From assembly GCA_910577165.1 (NCBI GenBank), contig CAJTLX010000025.1, positions 1 through 46,669 on the forward strand: a DNA stretch of 46,669 nucleotides, given 5' to 3'. The DNA is from an uncultured Lachnospiraceae bacterium. Lineage in GTDB: Bacteria; Bacillota; Clostridia; Lachnospirales; Lachnospiraceae. The position numbers and the translations under genes were made by a program. The notes below the pieces were generated by a model that worked only from the letters and a program-made list of their open reading frames with translations, made no database searches and had not been told where the DNA came from. Shown here piece by piece: positions 39,157 to 46,669 of the stretch. Within the stretch, counting starts at the first letter, position 1. Each line of letters begins with the position of its first letter.

Positions 39157-40743
39157 ATGCGGGGAAAATTACATTCTTATCTGCTCGCGCCGGATACCGA
39201 GCTTACTCAGGAGTCGGGCTATGAGCAGAAGGACGAGCTAATCAAGGATCTAAATCTTAAGGTGATCTTTCAGGCGGCGAGCCGCCCGGTTTGGAAGGCG
39301 GGGGATTCGCTTAAGACGGTGGAAAAGGAAGATTTTTACATTTATGATACAGTAAAGCGGCTGATGTTAATTCCGGTGCTTAATCCGGAAACGCTCTTGT
39401 ACCGGCAGAAAATTGTAGAGACATCACTATCGCACCGGGAATTGATAAAAAATCTGTATGAGATTGGCGGGAAGGCGGGAAAATTACTTGAGCAGGGCGG
39501 AATCCGCGCCAAGGAACAGCGCGCCCGCAGCGGGGCGGGAAGCGGGGAGTTGTTGAGCACTTACGAATTGCTCTGCGGTTTTGTCGAACTGTTAAAAGAA
39601 TTAAAACTTCTTTTGGAGGCGGAGGAGGAACTTAATCCTGGGAATGGACTCTATAATTTAAAAATCCGTTTACAGGAAAATTATCCTGCGGATTTTGCAG
39701 CGGAATTAGACAATGTACTTGCCGATATGGAATTTTTTACCAAGGGAGGAAAAACTTCCTTTATCATTGGCGTTGGTGCGGGAATGAAATTTGACCGCAT
39801 TGCGCTCGATGATCTCCGCTCAGCCTCATCGCAGGAAGCAAGCAAAAAAACGGAGGGGGCGGGCGGTATCCTGCGGCGAATTTTTCAGACAGGAACGGTC
39901 GCGATGACGGAAGAGGAAGTGATTTTGGAGGCAAAACAATTTGAGGCGGAGGCATTTCGGGCAGTGATCGCATGGCTTATGCCATTTTTTAAGGAGATCG
40001 CGGAATTTTTTGAAGCATTTCGGGTGCATACGGCATTTTTGCAGGGCTGTGTACAGTTGGCTGAGCGTATGGAATCCATCGGTCTTTCTTTCGCGTTTCC
40101 GACCGTAAGCAAAAATGCGGGAGGAATCCAGTTTTTCGGATTGTATGAGCCAAGCATGGCAATTTTAATGCGGATGCAGCCCGTCTGCAATGCTCTTTCC
40201 GCAGACGGATGTAAATTACTTGTGATTACGGGGGCAAACCAGGGCGGTAAATCTACATATCTGCGCAGTCTGGGTGTTGCGCAGATCATGATGCAGTGCG
40301 GGATCTTTGTTTCTGCGGCACAGTTTGAGAGCAGCTTGTACCGCAATATTTTTACCCATTTTACCAGAAGGGAAGATCAGTCGATGAATTCGGGGCGGCT
40401 GGATGAGGAATTGCACCGGATGGACGCGATTGTGCGCCAGGTAACGAGGGATTCTTTAGTGCTGTTAAATGAATCCTTTGCGACCACCACGGAGAAGGAG
40501 GGTTCGGTAATCGCGATGGAACTTGTGTCAGCATTGTACGAGAATGGGGTTTCGATCGGTATGGTAACCCATCTCTTAGCATTTGCGCGGGAACTGTACG
40601 GGAAGCGGGAGGAACCCATGGTATTTTTAAGTGCGGAGCGAAAAAAGGATGGCACGCGCACCTATCGGATGGTGGAACAGGCACCGGAAAATACAAGTTT
40701 CGGGCTTGATCTGTATGAAGAACTGGTGGGAAATATTCAGTAG
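39157..40743 (+). CDS. MutS-like ATPase, second of tandem pair
   Basis: A 528-residue protein, paralogous in plan to its neighbour but quite divergent. TAGGAG precedes ATG 39157. The core region has FYIYDTVKRLMLIPVLNPETLLYRQKIVE (~60-88), like the MutS clamp start. ATPase: Walker A GANQGGKST (359-367), Walker B LVLLNE (434-439), then SFATTTEKEG and GMVTHLLAFARELY, and a C-terminal FGLDLYEELVG. Again Asn-Glu replaces Asp-Glu and no mismatch-recognition or Smr domain is present. It could be one subunit of a heterodimeric DNA- or RNA-structure-binding ATPase. Confidence 0.85.
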   Translation: MRGKLHSYLLAPDTELTQESGYEQKDELIKDLNLKVIFQAASRPVWKAGDSLKTVEKEDFYIYDTVKRLMLIPVLNPETLLYRQKIVETSLSHRELIKNLYEIGGKAGKLLEQGGIRAKEQRARSGAGSGELLSTYELLCGFVELLKELKLLLEAEEELNPGNGLYNLKIRLQENYPADFAAELDNVLADMEFFTKGGKTSFIIGVGAGMKFDRIALDDLRSASSQEASKKTEGAGGILRRIFQTGTVAMTEEEVILEAKQFEAEAFRAVIAWLMPFFKEIAEFFEAFRVHTAFLQGCVQLAERMESIGLSFAFPTVSKNAGGIQFFGLYEPSMAILMRMQPVCNALSADGCKLLVITGANQGGKSTYLRSLGVAQIMMQCGIFVSAAQFESSLYRNIFTHFTRREDQSMNSGRLDEELHRMDAIVRQVTRDSLVLLNESFATTTEKEGSVIAMELVSALYENGVSIGMVTHLLAFARELYGKREEPMVFLSAERKKDGTRTYRMVEQAPENTSFGLDLYEELVGNIQ

Positions 40744-40996
40744 ATCTGGTTGAAGTAATAGTAAGTATTGATTTTTAACTGCCATAATAATGTAATTATT
40801 GTTATATTGATAAAGCATATTTGTATAATTATAAAAATGCAGATAATGTTTTATACTCGTGGACCCATTTAATTGCCTCCTACTACACTAGCATTGTAGA
40901 AGCGTTCACTCGTTATACATTTAAATTGGCAGTGGTTTTTGTTTATGAGCATAAATTAGTAAAAAAAGGAAAATTGATACAGGAAAGCGAGAGATT

Positions 40997-41821
40997 ATGC
41001 AGGAAACGAAAATATATAATAAAAATAATATATATCAGAAATTTGAGGTATTAAAGACAAACCGCAATAAGCGTTATCGCTATCATGAATTTCTGGTGGA
41101 GGGTGTGCGCAGCTTAAATGAGGCAGTGAAAAATAACTGGGAGATCCATTCCTTTTTATATGATAGAACAAATCTTTCTGATTGGGCAAAGGAGATGATT
41201 ACAAATACCCGCACAAAGATGAATTACTCTCTGACTGCCGAATTGATGCGGGAATTAAGCGGAAAGGAAGATACTTCGGAGTTAATGGCAGTGATTGGGA
41301 TGCGGGAAGATGAATTGACGAGCGTACCACTGTCAAAAAATCCCTTTCTTGTCCTGTTTGACCGCCCATCAAACCGGGGAAATCTCGGCACAATGATCCG
41401 CTCCTGTGACGCGCTCGGTGCGGATATGTTGATTCTTACAGGACATGCTGTTGATCTGTATGATCCGGATGTGGTGGTCTCGGCGATGGGTTCATTTTTT
41501 AATATGCCGGTGGTTCGCATAGAGGATAATACAAAACTTTTTTCTTATCTTGCAAATTTAAAGCGTGAGATCCCAAATTTTACTGTGCTTGGAACCACCG
41601 CACACAAAGAAAAAACCATATGGGACGTGAATCTGAGCGTTCCGTTGATGTTGATGATGGGGAATGAGACCATGGGATTAAATAAGGCATTTAAGGAGGC
41701 CTGCGATATTCTCTGTACAATCCCGATGGCGAAAACTTCATATGCCTCCTCATTCAATGTAAGCTGTGCTGCATCGATACTGATGTATGAGGTGGTAAGA
41801 CAGCGGGGAGGGAAAATTTGA
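40997..41821 (+). CDS. SPOUT (TrmH/SpoU) family RNA 2'-O-methyltransferase
   Basis: A 274-residue AdoMet-dependent RNA ribose methyltransferase. The N-terminal substrate-binding part has NRNKRYRYHEFLVEGVRSLNEAV. The SPOUT knot has motif 1 DRPSNRGNLGTMIRSCDALGAD, motif 2 LMMGNETMGLN, and motif 3 IPMAKTSYASSFNVSCAASILMYE. Length and N-terminus resemble TsnR/RlmB-like members; the exact target (23S rRNA or tRNA) cannot be told. A broad AGGAAAGCGAGAG precedes the ATG. The 250 bp upstream are AT-rich with no gene. Confidence 0.9.
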   Translation: MQETKIYNKNNIYQKFEVLKTNRNKRYRYHEFLVEGVRSLNEAVKNNWEIHSFLYDRTNLSDWAKEMITNTRTKMNYSLTAELMRELSGKEDTSELMAVIGMREDELTSVPLSKNPFLVLFDRPSNRGNLGTMIRSCDALGADMLILTGHAVDLYDPDVVVSAMGSFFNMPVVRIEDNTKLFSYLANLKREIPNFTVLGTTAHKEKTIWDVNLSVPLMLMMGNETMGLNKAFKEACDILCTIPMAKTSYASSFNVSCAASILMYEVVRQRGGKI

Positions 41822-41958
41822 TGGGAGATTTTATTTAGTTTAGGGGTTTAAGTCCTGATGCAATTGAGAAAAATTGCTTGGGAGGATAAGACTAATATAG
41901 AAACTTTTTCCTTTTATTGTGGTGTATTTTTAAATATGAAGACCTCCTAGAAGTTTTA

Positions 41959-41987
41959 TTGCAAAAGTGAGAATAAAATGGTATAAT
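41959..41987 (+). promoter_or_regulatory. Promoter upstream of the frameshifted gene at 42056
   Basis: TTGCAA (41959-41964) and TATAAT (41982-41987) with 17-bp spacing, 69 bp before the ATG. It implies the broken gene is still transcribed. Confidence 0.6.
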
Positions 41988-42055
41988 ATAAACAATATGA
42001 GGATTAAGTTCTTGTCAGTTATTGGATACTAAGACTATAAGAAGGGTGAATTTAA

Positions 42056-42453
42056 ATGCAGGATCACGAACAATGCAAAGAAGAAATGATTGAGTTATTG
42101 ACGAAAGATAATGAGGAATACAATAAAAAAATTGAACGATTAAAAAGACATATAGATTTGCTTACAGGCGATTTATTCGGAGAGCTGACATTTTTATTAC
42201 AGCAAGGCAAAACATTGAAAAACTAATTGGTTTGTTTTCTGCGAATGAGGACAGTTTTATTGTCGAACTTTTCAGAGAAGCTTTTATTATGTATTTGAAT
42301 CATTACCGTCCATGGGAAATAAAATTTTCGCTAAAAAAGATGAATGGTCAGAATGTTTCAATAGAGAAAATTTTCTTAACTTATTTAAAAGAAAATGAAA
42401 GATATACGGATTGTCTCAACAGGTATTTGGAAGAAGGGCATTGTGAGGGGTGA
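42056..42453 (+). pseudogene. Frameshifted hypothetical gene
   Basis: A GAAGGGTG site precedes ATG 42056. The first frame (MQDHEQCKEEMIELLTKDNE, helical, charged) stops at 42224. From about 42196 another frame continues TARQNIEKLIGLFSANEDSF, then ELFREAFIMYLNHYRPWE and YLKENERYTDCLNRYLEEGH to the stop at 42453. Adding one T to the T5 run at 42191-42195 joins them into a ~132-residue soluble helical protein. I do not recognise the family. Confidence 0.6.
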
Positions 42454-42516
42454 GAAAAGGAAGGGGACTCCTTGCGAAAAGTCAGATAAAAGTGACCAAC
42501 GACTATGGCATATTTA

Positions 42517-43537
42517 ATGGGAAAAGGGGGATACCATTACAAAAGCCTATGTAAAGGATGTAAATATTTTTGCAGATATTTTTAATTACTATATTTACAA
42601 AGGAAAGCAGGTGATCAAACCAGAAGAGTTGACCGAACGTGATCCAACAGAAATTGCCCTGCCCTATGGTGGGGACAGTGCAGTCGTTCCCGTCCAGAAA
42701 TTCCGGGATGTACAGAAACTGTACGCGGCAATGACGGATGGGAAAATGGAATATGTATTATATGGGGTGGAAAACCAGAGCCGGGTTCACTTTGCCATGC
42801 CAGTACGAAACTATCTATATGATGCACTGGAATATGCAGGGCAGGTGGAGGAAGCAGCAAGGTCGCATAAAAAAGAGAGGGAAGAGCAAAAGAAGAAAAC
42901 AAGGGAAGCAGGGAAATACGAAGGGGAAGAAACAGATGGGCAAGGAAGGAAAACATTTGGCTCGGAAGAATTCCTCAGCGGCTTTGGAAAAGAGGATAAA
43001 CTAATCCCTTCCATCACGGTGACCATCCTGTTTAGCGCGAAACCATGGGATGGTCCACTCAGTTTATTTGAAATGATGGGGATATCCGACCCTGCTGTGC
43101 AGGCTTGTATGGATAATTACTATATGCGGCTGATCGCCCCAGCGCAGATGGCGGATGAGGAGATTATGAAATTCCAGTCAAGCCTGCGGGAAGTCTTGCT
43201 TTTCATCAAATATTCCGAGAATAAGGACGAATTGAGCCGGATGTTGGAAAACAACCAAAAGAGGTTTGGGGAACTGGAACGCAGAGCAGTGGATGTGATC
43301 AAAGCAGTTACAAATGCGGGGATAAAATATAAAAGAAGTGAGGAGGCGGTTGATGTGTGTAAAGCAATCCAGGATATGCAGACGGAGGCAGAACAGAGAG
43401 GAAAGCAGATTGGCGAGTTAAGAAAAGCTCAGGAAAGCACGAGGAAGCTACATGAAATGGGGATGCCAATAGAAGATATCGTACAGGTGGTTGGTTATTC
43501 AATGGAAGTCGTAAAAGGCTGGCCGGGGATGGTGTGA
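42517..43537 (+). pseudogene. Rpn/PDDEXK-transposase-family protein, frameshifted at its start
   Basis: The body encodes the Rpn family (recombination-promoting nuclease, PF12784-like): TERDPTEIALPYGGDSA, MPVRNYLYDALEYAGQVEEAA, SITVTILFSAKPWDGPLSLFEMMG, and a C-terminal RKLHEMGMPIEDIVQVVGYS tail. The family start MGKGDTITKAYVKDVNIFAD is present only if the G5 run at 42526-42530 had four G's. As written, ATG 42517 is out of frame with the rest. A GTG at 42611 gives a 308-residue shortened version. The nuclease core would lack its first ~30 residues if that start is used. Such genes are multi-copy and mobile in gut Clostridia. Confidence 0.75.
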
Positions 43538-43559
43538 TCACCAACAAATGGATACAGTA

Positions 43560-43622
43560 AAAAGGGAAGGTATATTTGTTCCAGTATGGGGATGGATATA
43601 CCTTTCCTTTTAAAATGGGAAG
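43560..43622 (+). terminator. Terminator after the Rpn-like gene
   Basis: AAAAGGGAAGGTATAT pairs with ATATACCTTTCCTTTT across a ~20-nt loop, with the T's built into the stem's 3' side. A long stem right after the stop at 43537. Confidence 0.65.
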
Positions 43623-43686
43623 TTTTTTCTATGTTTTTAGCGGAAAATTTTTTTAAGTGTTAGAACTGAGAAATGATTTGCTGTAA

Positions 43687-43715
43687 TTGACAACTCCCCT
43701 TAAAAGCGGTAAAAT
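43687..43715 (+). promoter_or_regulatory. Promoter of kdgK-kduI
   Basis: TTGACA (43687-43692) and TAAAAT (43710-43715) with 17-bp spacing. It leads to a ~145-bp leader containing GGACTT (43724)/AAGTCC (43759) pairing, but no known riboswitch core was recognised. Confidence 0.7.
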
Positions 43716-43866
43716 TATACAGGAGGACTTGCAAAAAGATCCTTAGCGAGTTCAGCATAAGTCCGCACAGTATTTACAAATTATGTAAAAATAAATAGAG
43801 ATTATTCTGTTATCCGTACTGGGAGGGCAAATGCAAAACTTAAAATCAGAAAAGGAGTTTAGGGAT

Positions 43867-44898
43867 ATGGCAAAGGTAGTTACGATGGGGGAAATTATGC
43901 TTCGTCTGTCCACGCCAGGCAACGAGAAATTTATCCAGGCGGACGAGTTTGATGTTTGCTATGGCGGCGGCGAGGCAAATGTTGCGGTCTCACTTGCAAA
44001 TTATGGACATGATGCGGAGTTTGTGACAAAGGTTCCGAAAAATCCGATCGGGGAATGTGCGGTGGCGGCACTGCGCAAGATGAATGTCAGGACGGGGCAT
44101 ATCGCTTTTGGCGGGGAAAGACTGGGAATTTATTTCCTTGAAACTGGTTCCGCGATGCGCGCATCAAATGTTGTTTATGACCGGGCGCACTCATCGATCT
44201 CCACAGCGACAGTAGCAGATTTTGATTTTAACGAGATTTTTAAGGGTGTGGATTGGTTTCACTTTACTGGGATTACTCCTGCGATCTCGGACGCTGCAGC
44301 AGAACTTACCGAGGAGGCTCTTAAAGCGGCAAAGAAGGCGGGCGTTAAGGTTTCTTGTGATTTAAATTTCCGCAAGAAACTCTGGAGTTCCGAGAAGGCG
44401 CAGAGGGTGATGACCAATCTGATGCAGTATGTGGATGTATGCATTGGCAATGAGGAGGACGCGGAGAAGGTACTTGGCTTTAAGCCGGGCAATACCGATG
44501 TGACAAGCGGTGATCTGGAGCTTTCGGGCTATCAGGATATTTTTAGACAGATGGTGGAAAAATTTAATTTTGAGTATGTGATAAGTTCCCTGCGCGTCAG
44601 CCATTCGGCTTCGGATAATGGCTGGTCCGCCTGCATCTATAAGCGCGATACAGAGGAATTTTACCATTCGCGCGAGTACCATATCATGCCGATTGTGGAT
44701 CGCGTGGGCGGCGGCGACTCGTTTGCGGCGGGAGTTATCTGTGGGATGCTTGATGGCAAGGACTTTAAAGAAGTGTTAGAATTTGGTGTGGCGGCTTCCG
44801 CTCTAAAACATACCATTCCTGGAGATTTCAACCTGGTATCCCGCGCGGATGTGGAAAATCTCGCGGGCGGCGATGGTTCAGGAAGAGTTCAAAGATAG
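43867..44898 (+). CDS. kdgK: 2-dehydro-3-deoxygluconokinase (PfkB family)
   Basis: Phosphorylates KDG to KDPG with ATP in pectin and uronate breakdown. The 343-residue PfkB kinase starts MAKVVTMGEIMLRLSTPG and has CYGGGEANVAVSLANYG. The catalytic VDRVGGGDSFAAGVICGML shows GGGD for the usual GAGD. The ATG at 43867 is the conserved start, with AAGGAG upstream; an earlier in-frame ATG at 43831 has a ribosome site too close. Being next to kduI supports KDG as the substrate rather than another sugar. Confidence 0.9.
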   Translation: MAKVVTMGEIMLRLSTPGNEKFIQADEFDVCYGGGEANVAVSLANYGHDAEFVTKVPKNPIGECAVAALRKMNVRTGHIAFGGERLGIYFLETGSAMRASNVVYDRAHSSISTATVADFDFNEIFKGVDWFHFTGITPAISDAAAELTEEALKAAKKAGVKVSCDLNFRKKLWSSEKAQRVMTNLMQYVDVCIGNEEDAEKVLGFKPGNTDVTSGDLELSGYQDIFRQMVEKFNFEYVISSLRVSHSASDNGWSACIYKRDTEEFYHSREYHIMPIVDRVGGGDSFAAGVICGMLDGKDFKEVLEFGVAASALKHTIPGDFNLVSRADVENLAGGDGSGRVQR

Positions 44899-44926
44899 TG
44901 TGAAAAGGGCATAAGGAAAGCAAAAG

Positions 44927-44960
44927 GAGAAAGAAACAAAGTTTTTGCTTTGTTTCTTCC
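44927..44960 (+). other. Hairpin between kdgK and kduI
   Basis: AAGAAACAAAG (44931-44941) pairs with CTTTGTTTCTT (44948-44958). No T-run follows, so read-through into kduI is likely. It may set mRNA stability or relative expression. Confidence 0.55.
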
Positions 44961-45002
44961 AGGTGGATGTAATGGCACAGATAGAAAGTGGAGGATCTTA
45001 TT

Positions 45003-45866
45003 ATGGAATTAAGGACAGCTTCATCCCCAAGGGATGTGAAACATTATACAACGGACAGACTGCGCGAGGAGTTTTTGATTGACGATCTCTTTGCACCGGA
45101 TGAGATCAAGCTGGTGTACAGCCATATCGACCGCATTATCACGGGTTCGGCGGTTCCGGTAAAGGGCGCGCTTATGCTTACGGCGGGGGAGGAACTTCGG
45201 GCGGAGTATTTCTTACAGCGTCGCGAGATGGGTGTGATCAATATCGGTGGCGACGGAATTATTGTGATTGACGGGAAAGAATACCGGGTAAACTATAAGG
45301 AGGGAATGTACATTGGCATGGGTACTAGAGATATTTCCTTTGCCAGTGTGGATGCGGCAAATCCTGCGAAATTTTATTTAAACAGCGCGCCGGCGCATAA
45401 GACCTATCCGACAGTTTTAATTCGTCAGGAGGGCGAGGCAGAACCAGGAGTTGTGATTGTGAAACCGGAAAACAAGGTGGAGCTTGGCTCACTTGAGGAG
45501 TCGAACCACCGGGTAATCTGCAAGTATATCTTGCCAGGGCAGGTCGAGAGCTGCCAGCTTGTGATGGGGATGACAAAACTGATGCCGGGGTCGGTGTGGA
45601 ATACCATGCCTTGTCATACGCATGATCGCCGGATGGAGGTATACTTGTATTTTGATATGCCTAAGGACGCGCTTGTTTTCCACTATATGGGCGAGCCGAG
45701 CGAGACAAGACATATTATTATACGCAACGAGCAGGCGGTGATCTCGCCGAGCTGGTCGATCCATGCGGGTTCTGGCACACAGGCCTACACCTTTATCTGG
45801 GGGATGGTCGGCGAGAATCAGGAATTTACGGATATGGACGGCTGCGCGATGGAGGATCTGCGCTAA
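45003..45866 (+). CDS. kduI: 5-dehydro-4-deoxy-D-glucuronate isomerase
   Basis: Isomerises 4-deoxy-L-threo-5-hexosulose uronate (from unsaturated galacturonides) to 3-deoxy-D-glycero-2,5-hexodiulosonate. The 287-residue cupin has the zinc-binding stretch NTMPCHTHDRRMEVYLYFDM and PSWSIHAGSGTQAYTFIWGM. It starts MELRTASSPRDVKHYTTDRLREEFLID, the family beginning. GTGGAGG precedes ATG 45003. In an operon with kdgK; it implies the organism uses pectin. Confidence 0.95.
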   Translation: MELRTASSPRDVKHYTTDRLREEFLIDDLFAPDEIKLVYSHIDRIITGSAVPVKGALMLTAGEELRAEYFLQRREMGVINIGGDGIIVIDGKEYRVNYKEGMYIGMGTRDISFASVDAANPAKFYLNSAPAHKTYPTVLIRQEGEAEPGVVIVKPENKVELGSLEESNHRVICKYILPGQVESCQLVMGMTKLMPGSVWNTMPCHTHDRRMEVYLYFDMPKDALVFHYMGEPSETRHIIIRNEQAVISPSWSIHAGSGTQAYTFIWGMVGENQEFTDMDGCAMEDLR

Positions 45867-45947
45867 GAGTGTATAGCGGATATACAACAGATTTTGCAGG
45901 TGATCTATGCCGCACGGCAAAATTACAGGAAAGAATGGTGAGTTGGC

Positions 45948-46669
45948 ATGAGAGATTTTGTGATTACCGCGGATTCAAACTGCGATCTGCCGCAGGAGTA
46001 TGTGGACGCAAATCAGATTGGGATTATTCCGCACTACTATGATATTGATGGGGTAACTTACGGCGATGAGAAGAATTTAACTCCTAAAGAATTCTATGAT
46101 CTGATGCGCGCCGGAAAAATGCCGACAACAATGGCGAGCAACCCAGCAGTGATTCGGGATACTTTTCAGAGTTATGCAAACAAGGGGCTTGATGTGCTAC
46201 ATTTTAGTTTTTCCTCGGCATTAAGCGGCGGACACAGCAATGTAGTCTGTGGCGCGGAGGAGATCTGCGAGGAAAATCCGGGAATGAAAATCCGTGTTGT
46301 CGATACGCTCAATGTTTCGCTTGGCGAGGGCATGGTCGTAATGAAAGCAGTGCGCATGAAGAAAGAGGGAAAAAGTCTTGATGAGATTGCGGACTGGGTT
46401 GAAGCGCACAGGCAGGAATTTTGCGTTTATTTTGTGGTGGATGATCTGTTCCATCTGCATCGGGGCGGCAGGCTCTCAAAGACCACAGCCATTGTGGGGA
46501 GTGTGTTAAATATCAAGCCGGTTCTGATTGTGGATGCGGAGGGTAAACTGGTAAATAATGGAACTGCGCGCGGTCGAAAAAAGGCACTTAATGTAATTAT
46601 CGACCGCGCCATTACCAGTATGGGAACGGAGTATCTTACGGACGACTGGGATTTATGTGTGGTACATGG
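45948..46669 (+). CDS. DegV family protein (fatty acid-binding), truncated by window end
   Basis: The first 240 residues of a DegV/FakB-like protein. It opens RDFVITADSNCDLPQEYV and has the fatty acid-binding motifs PTTMASNPAV and HFSFSSALSGGHSN. It continues RVVDTLNVSLGEGMVV, FVVDDLFHLHRGGRLSKTTAIVGSVLNIKPVL and RGRKKAL. FakB proteins present exogenous fatty acids to the kinase FakA; no fakA is here, so the role is unproven. The ATG at 45948 has GGTGAG upstream. The C-terminus lies beyond 46669. Confidence 0.9.
   Translation, partial: MRDFVITADSNCDLPQEYVDANQIGIIPHYYDIDGVTYGDEKNLTPKEFYDLMRAGKMPTTMASNPAVIRDTFQSYANKGLDVLHFSFSSALSGGHSNVVCGAEEICEENPGMKIRVVDTLNVSLGEGMVVMKAVRMKKEGKSLDEIADWVEAHRQEFCVYFVVDDLFHLHRGGRLSKTTAIVGSVLNIKPVLIVDAEGKLVNNGTARGRKKALNVIIDRAITSMGTEYLTDDWDLCVVH

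Noticed and set aside
40821..41054. A 77-codon frame upstream of the SPOUT methyltransferase
   Set aside because: No ribosome site, overlaps the real start at 40997, composition is that of AT-rich intergenic DNA.
42517..43537. Rpn-like gene considered as a complete insertion sequence
   Set aside because: No terminal inverted repeats or target duplications were seen around it.
44971..45100. An alternative frame starting MAQIESGGSYYGIKD over the kduI start
   Set aside because: It conflicts with the conserved KduI N-terminus and stops soon after; the kduI frame has the ribosome site.
1..46669. CRISPR arrays, tRNA and rRNA genes
   Set aside because: No regularly spaced repeats, tRNA cloverleaf with CCA-type end, or conserved rRNA stretches were found by eye on either strand.

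Overview
The window reads as a low-GC Gram-positive anaerobe of the class Clostridia, most likely a Lachnospiraceae (Clostridium cluster XIVa) member. The evidence is strong GGAGG ribosome sites, TTG/GTG starts, a non-discriminating AspRS linked to GatCAB under a T-box, a type II fatty-acid operon with split acetyl-CoA carboxylase, Rex, and AAA-ATPase-like/PDDEXK and Rpn families that are expanded in that group. The species cannot be named from the sequence.

Layout: 1-546 the end of a DUF4097 gene and a small unknown gene; 692-2113 pyruvate kinase; 2280-3339 an ECF-type sigma factor with a small single-pass membrane protein; 3366-10579 fabD-fabG-fabF-accB-fabZ-accC-accD-accA, which makes malonyl-CoA and carries out most of the elongation cycle (fabH, acpP and enoyl reductase are not here); 10631-10777 a stub of an AAA-ATPase-like gene; 10800-15967 a T-box leader driving aspS-gatC-gatA-gatB for tRNA-dependent amidation; 16038-17447 (minus) a PurF paralogue without its N-terminal cysteine.

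From 17.5 to 25.7 kb is an accessory segment: a frameshifted small gene, an HTH regulator, an AAA-ATPase-like/PDDEXK protein, and two overlapping ATPase-permease fusions of MacB type. 25.7-32.8 kb is mostly housekeeping: PilZ protein (minus), Rex with its own operator, a coiled-coil protein, AcpS, NAD(P)HX repair enzyme, alanine racemase, MazF-type RNase without an adjacent antitoxin, and a CNNM/CBS transporter-like protein. 32.8-37 kb holds a frameshifted micro-gene, rlmH, a doubly broken LysR gene, a secreted Big2-flavodoxin-cyclophilin-like protein, a small protein and a DUF3737 protein. 37.3-41.8 kb holds two consecutive MutS-like ATPases and a SPOUT rRNA/tRNA methyltransferase. 42.0-43.5 kb has two frameshifted accessory genes (one Rpn-like). 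The window ends with kdgK-kduI (pectin/uronate catabolism) and a truncated DegV gene.

Main points for a second look: the tandem MutS-like pair, the PurF-like protein with a dead glutaminase site, the AAC/GAA overlapping specifier in the T-box, the Rex operator overlapping a consensus promoter, five small-gene frameshifts that all sit in homopolymer runs, and a short dispersed intergenic motif around CTTTAGCGGATTG. All functional assignments are from reading protein motifs by eye; no database search was possible.
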